Of a stretch of 46,963 nucleotides of DNA, positions 29,039 to 36,879 are shown piece by piece. Source of the stretch: an uncultured Curvibacter sp. (GTDB taxonomy: Bacteria; Pseudomonadota; Gammaproteobacteria; Burkholderiales; Burkholderiaceae_C); NCBI GenBank assembly GCA_903828535.1, contig CAIKMN010000032.1, forward strand, positions 1-46,963. Direction: 5' to 3'. The notes beneath the pieces were generated by a model. The model was not told the origin of the DNA and did no database searches. It was given only the letters and a program-made list of their open reading frames with translations. Both the position numbers and the translations under genes were made by a program. Each line of letters opens with the position of its first letter. Positions within the stretch are counted from its first letter, which is position 1.

Positions 29039-30876
29039 GCGCTCTGCTGTAACGACCACATCCGAGCATAAACACCGCGGCCGCCGTTCATGGCCAACAA
29101 GTCGGCGTGTCGTCCGCGCTCGACGATGCGGCCGCTTTCCATCACCAAAATCTCGTGGGCATTGACCACGGTCGAAAGACGGTGTGCGATGACCAAAGTG
29201 GTTTTGTTCTGAGCCACGCTTTGCAACTCGGCTTGGATGGCGCGTTCATTGGTCGAATCAAGGGCTGAGGTGGCTTCATCAAAAATCAAAATAGGGGGGT
29301 TTTTTAGGAGCGTGCGGGCAATCGCCACGCGCTGCTTTTCGCCGCCTGACAACTTCAAACCCCGCTCGCCAACCAAGGTGTCGTAGCCCTTGGGCGAAGC
29401 CGCGATGAAGCCATGGATGTTCGCCGCCTTCGCCGCCTCCTCAATCTCCGCTTGACTGCTGCCAGGACGGCCATAGCCAATGTTGTAGGCGATGGTGTCG
29501 TTGAACAACACGGTGTCTTGCGGAACAATGCCAATGGCCTGGCGCAAGGACGACTGGGTCAGCTGGCGCAGGTCCGTCCCGTCGACCCGAATAGCGCCTT
29601 GCTGTAGGTCATAAAAACGGTAAAGCAACCTCGCCAAGGTCGATTTGCCGGCACCAGAGGGGCCCACCACGGCTACGGTTTTGCCGGCGGGCACCACAAA
29701 AGAAAGTCCTTGAAGAATCGGACGAGCGGAGTCATAGGCAAAGTGAACATCCTCAAAGCGCACCTCGGGCGGTTGGCGCCACACCAAGGGCTTTGCGTCA
29801 GGCGCGTCGGCAATCTCACGCTCGCGTTGCATCAGGCCAAACAATTTGTCGAGGTCGGTCAGGCTTTGTTTGATTTCTCGGTAAATGGCGCCCAAAAAAT
29901 TCAAAGGCACGTAGAGCTGAATCATGAAGGCATTCACCATCACCAAGTCGCCCAGGCTCATCCGCCCCGCCACCACGCCCTGAGTGGCACGCCACAACAT
30001 GATGATCAAGGCCGTGGCGATGATCAGCTGTTGCCCCGTGTTCAGCATCGACAAGGTGGTTTGAGACTTCAAACGAGCACCGCGCAGGCGTTCCAAACTT
30101 TGGTCGTATCGACTGGCCTCAAAAGCCTCGTTGTTGAAGTACTTGACGGTCTCGTAGTTGAGCAAAGAATCAATGGCGCGGTTGTGTGCCGCCGAATCAA
30201 ATTCATTGGCCTGTACCCGGTATTGGGTGCGCCAACGGGTCACTTGAATGGTGAACACCATGTAGAACACCAAAGCAACACCCGTGATGATGGCGAACCA
30301 AGCATCAAACTTAACACCCAAGATCGACAACACCAGCACCACTTCGACCAGCGTCGGCAAAATGCTGTAGAGCGAATAAGAAATCAAGGACTCAATGCCC
30401 CGAACACCGCGTTCAATGTCGCGGGTCATGCCGCCGGTTTGACGTTCTAAATGGAAGCGCAAACTCAGGGCATGCAAATGCTCGAACGCCTGCAAAGCAA
30501 TGCTGCGAGAAGCCCCTTGGGTGGCTTTGGCGAACACCAATTCGCGCAACTCTGTGAACAATGAAACGCTAAGACGCAAGCCACCGTAAGCCAGCAGCAA
30601 ACCCACGGGGACGACCAGCAGTGCTTCTGGCTGGCCGGGTTGGATGTTCAGCGCGTCGATTAAATTTTTGAGGAGGACGGGGACGGCCACGTTGGCCGCT
30701 TTGGCGCACAACACAAAAAGCAACGCCGCCAGGACCCTGGCCTTGTATTGCCAAAGGTAGGGCAGCAAGCGGCGCAAAGTAGCCCAGTCGCCCACGCCGG
30801 CAGGCGAAGTGGAGGAAGAGGGCGAAGGTTGCGAAAGTTGCGAAGAGGGGGAAGAAATCGAAGAACGGTGACGCAT
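29008..30876 (-). CDS. ABC exporter, Atm1/HMT1 (ABCB7-like) type, fused permease and ATPase
   Basis: The 622-residue half-transporter has a six-helix membrane domain (about residues 40-340), including LVFAKATQGASRSIALQAFEHLHALSLRFH and ERQTGGMTRDIERG, typical of Atm1-like exporters. A nucleotide-binding domain follows, with Walker A GPSGAGKST (about 404-412), signature LSGGEKQRVAIAR (about 508) and Walker B ILIFDEATSALD (about 527). Bacterial Atm1 exports glutathione-conjugated metals or sulfur compounds (family knowledge). MsbA is a less likely alternative. The first about 30 residues are Ser/Pro/Gln-rich and there is no clear ribosome site, so the start is uncertain. Confidence 0.92.
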   Translation of the reverse strand: MRHRSSISSPSSQLSQPSPSSSTSPAGVGDWATLRRLLPYLWQYKARVLAALLFVLCAKAANVAVPVLLKNLIDALNIQPGQPEALLVVPVGLLLAYGGLRLSVSLFTELRELVFAKATQGASRSIALQAFEHLHALSLRFHLERQTGGMTRDIERGVRGIESLISYSLYSILPTLVEVVLVLSILGVKFDAWFAIITGVALVFYMVFTIQVTRWRTQYRVQANEFDSAAHNRAIDSLLNYETVKYFNNEAFEASRYDQSLERLRGARLKSQTTLSMLNTGQQLIIATALIIMLWRATQGVVAGRMSLGDLVMVNAFMIQLYVPLNFLGAIYREIKQSLTDLDKLFGLMQREREIADAPDAKPLVWRQPPEVRFEDVHFAYDSARPILQGLSFVVPAGKTVAVVGPSGAGKSTLARLLYRFYDLQQGAIRVDGTDLRQLTQSSLRQAIGIVPQDTVLFNDTIAYNIGYGRPGSSQAEIEEAAKAANIHGFIAASPKGYDTLVGERGLKLSGGEKQRVAIARTLLKNPPILIFDEATSALDSTNERAIQAELQSVAQNKTTLVIAHRLSTVVNAHEILVMESGRIVERGRHADLLAMNGGRGVYARMWSLQQSAHTESPPALV

Positions 30877-30909
30877 CGTAAGGAGAAAGGGCCTGCTGGA
30901 CCCTACACC

Positions 30910-31818
30910 TTACCAGCTGTCGTCGCCGCCACCACCACCGCCGAAATCACTGCCGCCGCCCGAGTCCCACGAGTCGTTGCTGCCACTGCCAGCGTCGAAG
31001 CTGCCGTAATCGGGGGTGGCGTTGTTTGGAATGGCCCCGCCGGCGGCACCGGTGTAACCGCCATTGTCGATGTAATTGCCGCCTGAGCGGTCCCCGTGTT
31101 CCATGGCCTTGGCGAGTTCATAACCCGCCACCGCGCCAACCACGCCCGTCAGCGCAGCGCCGCCCAAACCCATGCCGCCGCCCATACCGCCAGGACCATA
31201 ACCGGGGCCGGGGCCGTAACCAGGGCCCCCTGGGCCACCAGGCCCCATGCCGCCACCCATCACACCGGCGCCGCCAGCGGCCGGCAACACCATCACCGGG
31301 GGAGACAACAAGCGCTGAGCGATTCGCCAAACCAGCCAAACGCCGCCAAAGGCCAACAAAATATAGACCCAAGTGGGCATGCCGCTGCGGTGTGCAGGGG
31401 CTGCTTCATAGGCAACCGCGGGGCTGGCCGCGGGCGCCACGACAGCCCCCGAAGCAGGGCGAGCAGGACGGGTTTCTTGGGCCGGCAACTTGTCCATTTG
31501 TTCCCGGAACTTCGCTGGGCTGCTGGCAAAACCCAAAGAGGGGTCAATTTGTTCGGCGCGCAGCAACGCTTGACGGGCTTCAGCGTTGTGGCCCTCACGC
31601 GCTAGCACCTCGCCCAATTCGTAGAAAGCCTTGGCACTGTTGGGGTGCTCTTTGAGTACCTCGCGCAGCATCATCTCGGCTTGGGGCAAATTACCCGCAT
31701 TGACCGCTGCGGCGATGTCTTTGGGTGTCGGCGAGGCCCAAGCGACCGCGCTGGCTAGGCACAGCACCGCACTCGCCAGCCAAGACGACACCGATAAACG
31801 GGTTTTAAAGATCAGCAT
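30910..31818 (-). CDS. TPR membrane protein with Gly-rich C-terminus ending in DDSW
   Basis: The 302-residue protein has a signal peptide (about 1-29, cleaved near AWASP). Two TPR-like helix pairs follow (about 33-100: AVNAGNLPQAEMMLREVLKEHPNSAKAFYELGEVLAREG), then an Ala/Pro linker, one membrane segment (about 147-166, WVYILLAFGGVWLVWRI), and a Gly/Pro/Tyr/Ser-rich tail ending GGGGGDDSW. A terminal acidic SW motif after poly-Gly recurs in proteins of this kind. The function is unknown; an envelope scaffolding role is a guess. The start has a strong AAAGGAG site. It lies 33 nt upstream of the ABC exporter gene in the same direction. Confidence 0.85.
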   Translation of the reverse strand: MLIFKTRLSVSSWLASAVLCLASAVAWASPTPKDIAAAVNAGNLPQAEMMLREVLKEHPNSAKAFYELGEVLAREGHNAEARQALLRAEQIDPSLGFASSPAKFREQMDKLPAQETRPARPASGAVVAPAASPAVAYEAAPAHRSGMPTWVYILLAFGGVWLVWRIAQRLLSPPVMVLPAAGGAGVMGGGMGPGGPGGPGYGPGPGYGPGGMGGGMGLGGAALTGVVGAVAGYELAKAMEHGDRSGGNYIDNGGYTGAAGGAIPNNATPDYGSFDAGSGSNDSWDSGGGSDFGGGGGGDDSW

Positions 31819-31937
31819 AAAACACTCCTTTGGCCATTTTTGAAACCTGCCGCCATGATATTGGGTTTGGATGTCCGCTTACAAGACCCGAAGACAGCAA
31901 AAAAGTAAGTTCTTAGCCAAAGCGTAATCCATGGCAC

Positions 31938-33503
31938 TCAAACTTGGAAACCCACACTCAAGAGCAGTCCTTCGACCAAATCTTGTGCGAAGCCTGGGGC
32001 GACCGGTACAAAAGCGGTCGCGCTCGCACGCTCAGATTCAAACCAAGTGGTGAACTGTTGAACCTCGGCGGGGTGGTGAAAGGCAAACATCAATTCGTAG
32101 TTCAAGAACAGGCTGCGGCTGTCAAAGTTCGCCGACCCCGCCAAGGCCAATTGACCATCGACAATCACCAATTTGGCGTGGTGCATGGTGGGCGCCAAAA
32201 AAACATGCCCCCCAGCGGCTGCCAACGCGCGCAGAGGCCGGGCCCGCGCGACATCCGAGAGTACATGGTTCGACTTGGCGGGCACCAACAGCGCCACCCG
32301 CACCCCCCGTCTGGCTGCCAGACACAAGGCGTCGCTCAGCGCGACGCTGGGGACGAAATAGGGCGTCAAAATCGAAATGTGATCGCGGGCCTGATAAATC
32401 GCCATCGTGAGCAAGGTGTGGATCGTGTCGTCACTTTGATCGGGACCCGAGACGATCAACTGGGCTTGTTGACTCGCGCGAGGGGTGAGCCTCACTTCGC
32501 CGGTCAGTTCGCCGGTCAGTTCGCCGGTCACCCCGCCATCAGGCTCCGTCGGTTTTTTCAAGACTTGGTCGGCCAGTGGCGACAACACCGGGTCGGTGCG
32601 TCCCCTGGACTCGGCGAAGGCCCAATCGCGGTCGAATTGACTTTGCGCCTGATCCACCGCGGGACCCGAGAAATCAAAACTCAGATCGTGCCAAGCCGGG
32701 GTGCTGGCATCCCCCTCAAAATACTCAACCGCCAAATTTCGGCCGCCACACCAAACCCGAGCTTGCGGCGTGCCGCTGTCCACAATCAACATCTTTCGGT
32801 GATCGCGCAAATTAATGCGCCCCCGCAACGCCCAACTTTTAAGGGAGCCCAAGGGCGGCGCAAAAATCAAGGTTTTCCCGCCGGCGGCTTGTAAGGGCTT
32901 TAAATCGGGTGGCTGTCCCATGACGCAGCCCATGCCGTCCACCATCAGCCTAACTTGAACCCCTGCCCTGGCCTTCTGACTCAAGATGCGCAAGGCCTCC
33001 AGACCCACCTCGTCGTTTTTAAGAATGAACGTGCACAGGTCGATGCGGTGCTGAGCGCCTTCCAAAATGGCTTTGAGCGCCTGCCACGCAGTGCGGCCAT
33101 CTGGTTGCAAATGGAAGTCCGCATAGGCTTGGGGCCTGACTTGACCCAAAGCGTCGGTGGTTTGCAGCAACCAAAAGGGCGCTTCTAACTGCTGATCCAT
33201 CTCCGACAAAGGGGTCAGCTGACCTGAGGCGACTGTGGTTTGGTTGTTTTCAGGACGCCGTCGTTTGCGAGCGCCAAAAATCAGAAAAGCCGGCAAGGCG
33301 ACATAAGGCGCCAACAACATGAACAAAATCCAGGCGATGGCGATGCCTGGCGGACGCTTGCGCTTTTGGACGTGGGCCGTCGCCACGTAAATCAGAAGAG
33401 AAATGGCCGTGACGGCGGCGTGAAGGGAGAGCCGATCAGGAAGGTGTTGCGCGACAGAGTCAATGAGGGTCAAGGTATTCGTAGCCAGGTTTGAGTTCGC
33501 CAA
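31938..33503 (-). CDS. Phospholipase D-like / cardiolipin synthase family membrane protein
   Basis: The 521-residue protein starts at TTG 33503, which has AGGG seven nt upstream, and overlaps the preceding DUF2147 gene by 34 nt. Two N-terminal membrane segments (about 27-45 and 53-76) are followed by two PLD domains, each with a perfect HxKx4D motif: HRKMLIVD near residue 233 and HAKLVIVD near residue 440, the latter followed by GSANFDSRSLFLNYE. This is the layout of bacterial cardiolipin synthases (ClsA type), which condense phospholipids at the inner membrane. A three-copy GELT tandem repeat lies in the inter-domain linker (about 325-336). Confidence 0.9.
   Translation of the reverse strand: MANSNLATNTLTLIDSVAQHLPDRLSLHAAVTAISLLIYVATAHVQKRKRPPGIAIAWILFMLLAPYVALPAFLIFGARKRRRPENNQTTVASGQLTPLSEMDQQLEAPFWLLQTTDALGQVRPQAYADFHLQPDGRTAWQALKAILEGAQHRIDLCTFILKNDEVGLEALRILSQKARAGVQVRLMVDGMGCVMGQPPDLKPLQAAGGKTLIFAPPLGSLKSWALRGRINLRDHRKMLIVDSGTPQARVWCGGRNLAVEYFEGDASTPAWHDLSFDFSGPAVDQAQSQFDRDWAFAESRGRTDPVLSPLADQVLKKPTEPDGGVTGELTGELTGEVRLTPRASQQAQLIVSGPDQSDDTIHTLLTMAIYQARDHISILTPYFVPSVALSDALCLAARRGVRVALLVPAKSNHVLSDVARARPLRALAAAGGHVFLAPTMHHAKLVIVDGQLALAGSANFDSRSLFLNYELMFAFHHPAEVQQFTTWFESERASATAFVPVAPGFAQDLVEGLLLSVGFQV
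32496..32530. repeat. 12-bp tandem repeat inside the PLD-like gene
   Basis: TTCGCCGGTCAG is present in 2.9 exact head-to-tail copies. Because the unit is a multiple of three it adds (G)ELT blocks to the linker between the two PLD domains without breaking the frame. Copy number may vary between strains. Confidence 0.85.
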
Positions 33504-33973
33504 AATGGCCCTAAAGAGCCTCGAACTTCCAGCTTACGCCCGCCCTCAACAGGGGTTAGTCGCACTTTGTAAACTTTGCCATTGTTGGGGTCCAATATTT
33601 GTCCCCCATCCCACCATTGGCCTTGCTCAGCGCGGCGCACCCCACGAATGATTTCCATGCCGCTGATGCGTTGACCGCGGCGATCGTCTTTGCACGCTTC
33701 GCAAGTCACATCGTCCTCGGCCACCAAGATTTTTTCAATGCGCCCAATGAGCTGCCCGGCGGCGTCCAGTTGAATCCGCACCTCGGCCTTGGCTTGTCCC
33801 GTTTCATCGTCGATGTTGCGCCAAAGCCCGACAGGAGAGGCTGGAGAGGCTGGAGAGGCTGGAGAGGCTGAAGGGGCTGCAGGGGCTGTAGGGACGGGTT
33901 CTGCCCAACCCAACAGGGGGTTCACCAGCAGCCAAAGAGAGCAAAGCGTGAAGACAGCGAAAAATCGTTTCAT
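33470..33973 (-). CDS. DUF2147 domain secreted protein
   Basis: The 167-residue protein has a signal peptide (about 1-24, LCSLWLLVNPLLGWA). A Pro/Ala/Ser linker built from a 9-bp DNA repeat comes next, followed by a DUF2147 domain (about 47-167). The domain shows VGLWRNIDDETGQAKAEVRIQ, LIGRIEKIL, the paired cysteines in CEACKDDRRGQRISGMEIIRG, and DPNNGKVYKVRLTPVEGGRKLEVRGSLGPFWRTQTW. The family is periplasmic with a beta-barrel-like fold and no known activity. It lies 11 nt downstream of the TetR gene and overlaps the PLD gene by 34 nt, so these three are probably one leftward transcript. Confidence 0.9.
   Translation of the reverse strand: MKRFFAVFTLCSLWLLVNPLLGWAEPVPTAPAAPSASPASPASPASPVGLWRNIDDETGQAKAEVRIQLDAAGQLIGRIEKILVAEDDVTCEACKDDRRGQRISGMEIIRGVRRAEQGQWWDGGQILDPNNGKVYKVRLTPVEGGRKLEVRGSLGPFWRTQTWLRIP
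33833..33889. repeat. 9-bp tandem repeat encoding an Ala-Ser-Pro linker
   Basis: Units of GGAGAGGCT, four near-identical copies then two diverged copies (GAAGGGGCT, GCAGGGGCT), run through the DUF2147 linker just after the signal peptide. It encodes SPASPASPASP on the minus strand. Frame is preserved whatever the copy number. Confidence 0.85.
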
Positions 33974-33983
33974 CTTGAATCCA

Positions 33984-34646
33984 TCAAATCAAGTAAGGTC
34001 GCAAAATATTTTCAAAGCCACGTTGCACCCTTTGGGTCGCGTCAGGGGCCTGCATGAAGCGGGCTTCATAGTGCAAGGCCAAAATCAAGCCGTGGATTTC
34101 AAACAACAGTTGGGCTTCATCGACCTCTGAGCTCAAATGGCCTTCGGTCACGGCCAGTCGAATGGCCCTTCTCATGGCTTGATGCCAAACTTGCACGATG
34201 TTGACCAAGGCATCGCGCACGGGCCCGGGGCGGTCGTCGAACTCCACGGCGCCGCTGATGTAGATGCAGCCGGAGTCAATTTCGATAGAGGTGCGCTTGG
34301 TCCAATTCTCAAACAGGGCGCGCAAACGAGGCAAGCCTTTGGGTGCGGTCAAAGCCGGATAAAAAACCTCTTGCTCAAAGCGTTGGTGGTATTCACGGAT
34401 GACCGAAATTTGAAGTTCCTCGCGAGAGCCAAAATGGGCAAACACGCCCGACTTGCTCATTTGAATGACCTCGGCCAAAGCCCCAATGCTCAAGCCTTCC
34501 ACCCCAAAGTGGCTGGCCATGGTGAGTGCCGCCTCCAAAATGGCGGCCTTGGTTTGCTGACCCTTCTGCAGATTGCGGCTGCGGGCAGCAACGGGCGGTT
34601 CACACGCCAGCGATTCGGCCGATGCGGATTTGAAATCGGTATGCAT
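33984..34646 (-). CDS. TetR/AcrR family transcriptional regulator
   Basis: The 220-residue protein has a TetR N-terminal helix-turn-helix (about residues 29-78: GQQTKAAILEAALTMASHFGVEGLSIGALAEVIQMSKSGVFAHFGSREEL), in which SKSGVFAHF is the recognition helix. A helical ligand-binding domain with GCIYISGAVEFDDRPGP follows. The ligand is unknown. It is divergent from the DUF2252 gene with 114 bp between, where a 31-bp imperfect dyad is a candidate operator. It is followed by DUF2147 after 11 nt. Repression of itself and DUF2252 is the simple expectation for this layout. Confidence 0.93.
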   Translation of the reverse strand: MHTDFKSASAESLACEPPVAARSRNLQKGQQTKAAILEAALTMASHFGVEGLSIGALAEVIQMSKSGVFAHFGSREELQISVIREYHQRFEQEVFYPALTAPKGLPRLRALFENWTKRTSIEIDSGCIYISGAVEFDDRPGPVRDALVNIVQVWHQAMRRAIRLAVTEGHLSSEVDEAQLLFEIHGLILALHYEARFMQAPDATQRVQRGFENILRPYLI

Positions 34647-34682
34647 ATTTCAATTTTGCAGGAAAAATATTTTGCGGTGCCC

Positions 34683-34713
34683 GAGTATTTATTACATTTA
34701 GCAATGTTTACTC
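34683..34713. promoter_or_regulatory. Imperfect dyad, candidate TetR-family operator
   Basis: Within the AT-rich 114-bp divergent gap, GAGTA and TACTC form the ends of a 31-bp imperfect inverted repeat, with further symmetric matches (ATT.C and G.AAT) inside. Dyads of this kind are typical TetR-family targets. It is near the middle of the gap, able to affect both directions. This is a by-eye call. Confidence 0.35.
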
Positions 34714-34760
34714 AGGCCATTCCCTAAAGCCACCCCACAAATTGACGCTAAGGTGACGCG

Positions 34761-36011
34761 ATGAATCCAAAGTCCACCTCTCCCTTCATCGCCTTGCCCG
34801 CCATCAACCCCGAGGCACAAAAAAAACACCTTGAAGAACACAATGCGGGGCGGGACCCAGAACGCCTGGCGATGAAATACGCCAAGATGCGCAGCAGCCC
34901 ATTTGTGTTTTTGCGCGGGGCTTGTTCGCTGTATTACGACGCGTTGCCCGACCTGCCCTGCTTGTCGAAGGCGCCTTTGGCCTGGTGTTGCGGGGATTTA
35001 CATTTTGAAAACTTAGGCAGCTACCCAGGTTGGGATGGTCAAGCCTATTTTGACCTGAACGACTTTGACGAAGCCGTGCTGGCGCCCTGCACCTGGGACC
35101 TCATTCGACTCCTCAGCAGTTTGATCTGTGGGGCCGATGAGTTAAAAGCCAAACCGGAAGAAATCAACCAAGTGGTGCAAGAGTGCTTGCTTGGCTACCG
35201 CGATGCACTGCTTAAAGGCAAACCCTTGGCGGTGGACAAAGGCAACGCCAAAGGCATGATCAAATCGCTGCTGGAAGAGGTGGCCGAGCGCAGCCGGGCA
35301 GATTTCTTAGACCGCCGCACCAAGCTCGTCAAAGACCATCGACAACTTAAATTAGACGGCTTGAAAGCGCTGCCTGTTTCCCCAGAAGAGCGTGCTCAGG
35401 TGGCGGCCTTCATGGCTGACTTTGCCCAGACTCAAAAAAACCCGCATTTTTTTGAGGTCATCGACGTGGCGCGCCGCATCGCGGGCACGGGCAGCTTGGG
35501 GTTGATGCGCTATGTGATTTTGGTGCGGGGCAAAGGCTCGCCGAACGGCAATTATTTGCTCGATTTGAAGGCCGCCCAAAGCTCGGCGTTGAATGCACGG
35601 CTGGCTAAAGTGCCGGTGACTCAGCCGCATTGGGCCCACGAAGCCAGTCGGGTGGTGGCGGTGCAAAACCGCATGCAGGCTTCTGACAATCGGTTCATCT
35701 CGGCGGTTGAGTTTCAAGGCCATTCATGCGTTTTGAGGCGCTTACACCCTTCGGAAGATCGGGTGGCGATTGCACGATGGGGCAGCCACTTAGACCACTT
35801 GCTGGACGTCGCTCGGACGATGGGACAGCTCTCCGCATGGGACCAACTCAGGGCCAGTGGCCGACAAGGATCGGCCATCGCTGACGACTTGATGGCCTTT
35901 GCCGAAAACCCGGACTGGCCTCAGGCGTTGGCGCAAGCCGCCGCTTACATGGCCAACGTGACGCAGTTGCAATGGGCGGCTTTTTTGGAAGCGCCCCCTC
36001 GGCTCGAATAA
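34761..36011 (+). CDS. DUF2252 family protein (kinase/phosphotransferase-like fold)
   Basis: The 416-residue protein has the family start RDPERLAMKYAKMRSSPFVFLRGACSLYY. Next come CCGDLHFENLGSY, which resembles the catalytic loop HxDxxxxN region of aminoglycoside phosphotransferase-like kinases, and AYFDLNDFDEAVLAPCTWDLIRLLSS, which resembles a DFD metal-binding motif. The remainder is helical, ending near NVTQLQWAAFLEAPP. No member has a well-established substrate that I can name, so kinase activity is inference from motifs. It is divergent from a TetR regulator. Preceded by a weak AAGGTGA site. Confidence 0.9.
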   Translation: MNPKSTSPFIALPAINPEAQKKHLEEHNAGRDPERLAMKYAKMRSSPFVFLRGACSLYYDALPDLPCLSKAPLAWCCGDLHFENLGSYPGWDGQAYFDLNDFDEAVLAPCTWDLIRLLSSLICGADELKAKPEEINQVVQECLLGYRDALLKGKPLAVDKGNAKGMIKSLLEEVAERSRADFLDRRTKLVKDHRQLKLDGLKALPVSPEERAQVAAFMADFAQTQKNPHFFEVIDVARRIAGTGSLGLMRYVILVRGKGSPNGNYLLDLKAAQSSALNARLAKVPVTQPHWAHEASRVVAVQNRMQASDNRFISAVEFQGHSCVLRRLHPSEDRVAIARWGSHLDHLLDVARTMGQLSAWDQLRASGRQGSAIADDLMAFAENPDWPQALAQAAAYMANVTQLQWAAFLEAPPRLE

Positions 36012-36029
36012 GCCGAAACGAGGCGGCGA

Positions 36030-36085
36030 AAACGCCCCTTAACGACCGCAAGGTCGTTGATGCAGGTTAGCGGTTTCTGGCGTTT
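36030..36085. other. Nested inverted repeats between DUF2252 and the YfcG-like gene
   Basis: An inner perfect stem AACGACC (36041-36047) / GGTCGTT (36052-36058) with a GCAA tetraloop lies inside an outer AAACGCC (36030-36036) / GGCGTTT (36079-36085) pair. It occupies the space between two convergent genes. There is no T tract after the inner stem, so it may be a weak bidirectional terminator or a GNRA-capped RNA structure. Confidence 0.5.
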
Positions 36086-36088
36086 GCT

Positions 36089-36790
36089 TCACTTCACGGT
36101 TTTCGCGTCTTGGCCAAACAACACTTTTTTGGCCGCTTCATCCACCGTCGCAACGGTGTTGATGCCCTTGGCCAACTCATAAGCCTTTTGCGTGGCGGGA
36201 CGCTCGGCAATGCGCTCAAACCAAGATTTCAAATGCGGGAAGTCGTTCAAATTTTGTTGCTGACGCTCGTGCGGCACGATCCAAGGGTAACTGGCCATGT
36301 CGGCAATCGAGTAAGCCTCCCCTGCAATAAACGGACGACCATCGCTCAGGCGCTTGTTCAACACGCCGTAGAGTCGACCGGTTTCTTTGATGTAGCGCTC
36401 CATGGCGTAAGGCAGTTTTTCAGGTGCGTATTGAACGAAGTGGTGGTTCTGACCGGCCATGGGCCCCAACCCGCCCATTTGCCAAAACAACCATTGCAGC
36501 ACCTCCTGGCGACCCCGCAAATCGGACGGAATGAACGATTTGGTTTTGTCCGCCAAGTACAACAAAATCGCGCCCGACTCAAACAAAGACAACGGCGCGC
36601 CGCCATCCGCCGGGGCGTTGTCCACGATGGCCGGAATGCGGTTGTTGGGGGCAATTTTTAAGAACTCAGGCTCAAATTGCTCGCCTCGGCCAATGTGAAT
36701 GGGGACGATGCGGTAAGGCAATTGCGCCTCCTCCAAAAACATCGTGACTTTGTGGCCATTCGGCGTCGTCCAGTAATACAAGTCGATCAT
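36089..36790 (-). CDS. yfcG: Nu-class glutathione transferase, YfcG/YghU-like
   Basis: The start is ATG 36790 (233 residues): MIDLYYWTTPNGHKVTMFLEEA matches the YfcG N-terminus closely, with the Thr-Pro-Asn motif that interacts with glutathione in this class; a longer frame to 36883 has no similarity. KIAPNNRIPAIVD carries the cis-proline and LFESGAILLYLADK the gamma-glutamyl contact. The C-terminal helical domain has QMGGLGPMAGQNHHF and ADMASYPWIVPH, both typical of YfcG. E. coli YfcG has disulfide-bond reductase activity; the same is likely here. AAGAGAA serves as ribosome site. The MidA-family gene lies 89 nt upstream. Confidence 0.92.
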   Translation of the reverse strand: MIDLYYWTTPNGHKVTMFLEEAQLPYRIVPIHIGRGEQFEPEFLKIAPNNRIPAIVDNAPADGGAPLSLFESGAILLYLADKTKSFIPSDLRGRQEVLQWLFWQMGGLGPMAGQNHHFVQYAPEKLPYAMERYIKETGRLYGVLNKRLSDGRPFIAGEAYSIADMASYPWIVPHERQQQNLNDFPHLKSWFERIAERPATQKAYELAKGINTVATVDEAAKKVLFGQDAKTVK

Positions 36791-36879
36791 GGTGTTCTCT
36801 TTTAAGGTGATGAATTTGCAGGGGAGAGGTGAGGGGTTGATGACGTTATCTGGAAACCCTGGCAATTGACCGCGTCGCG

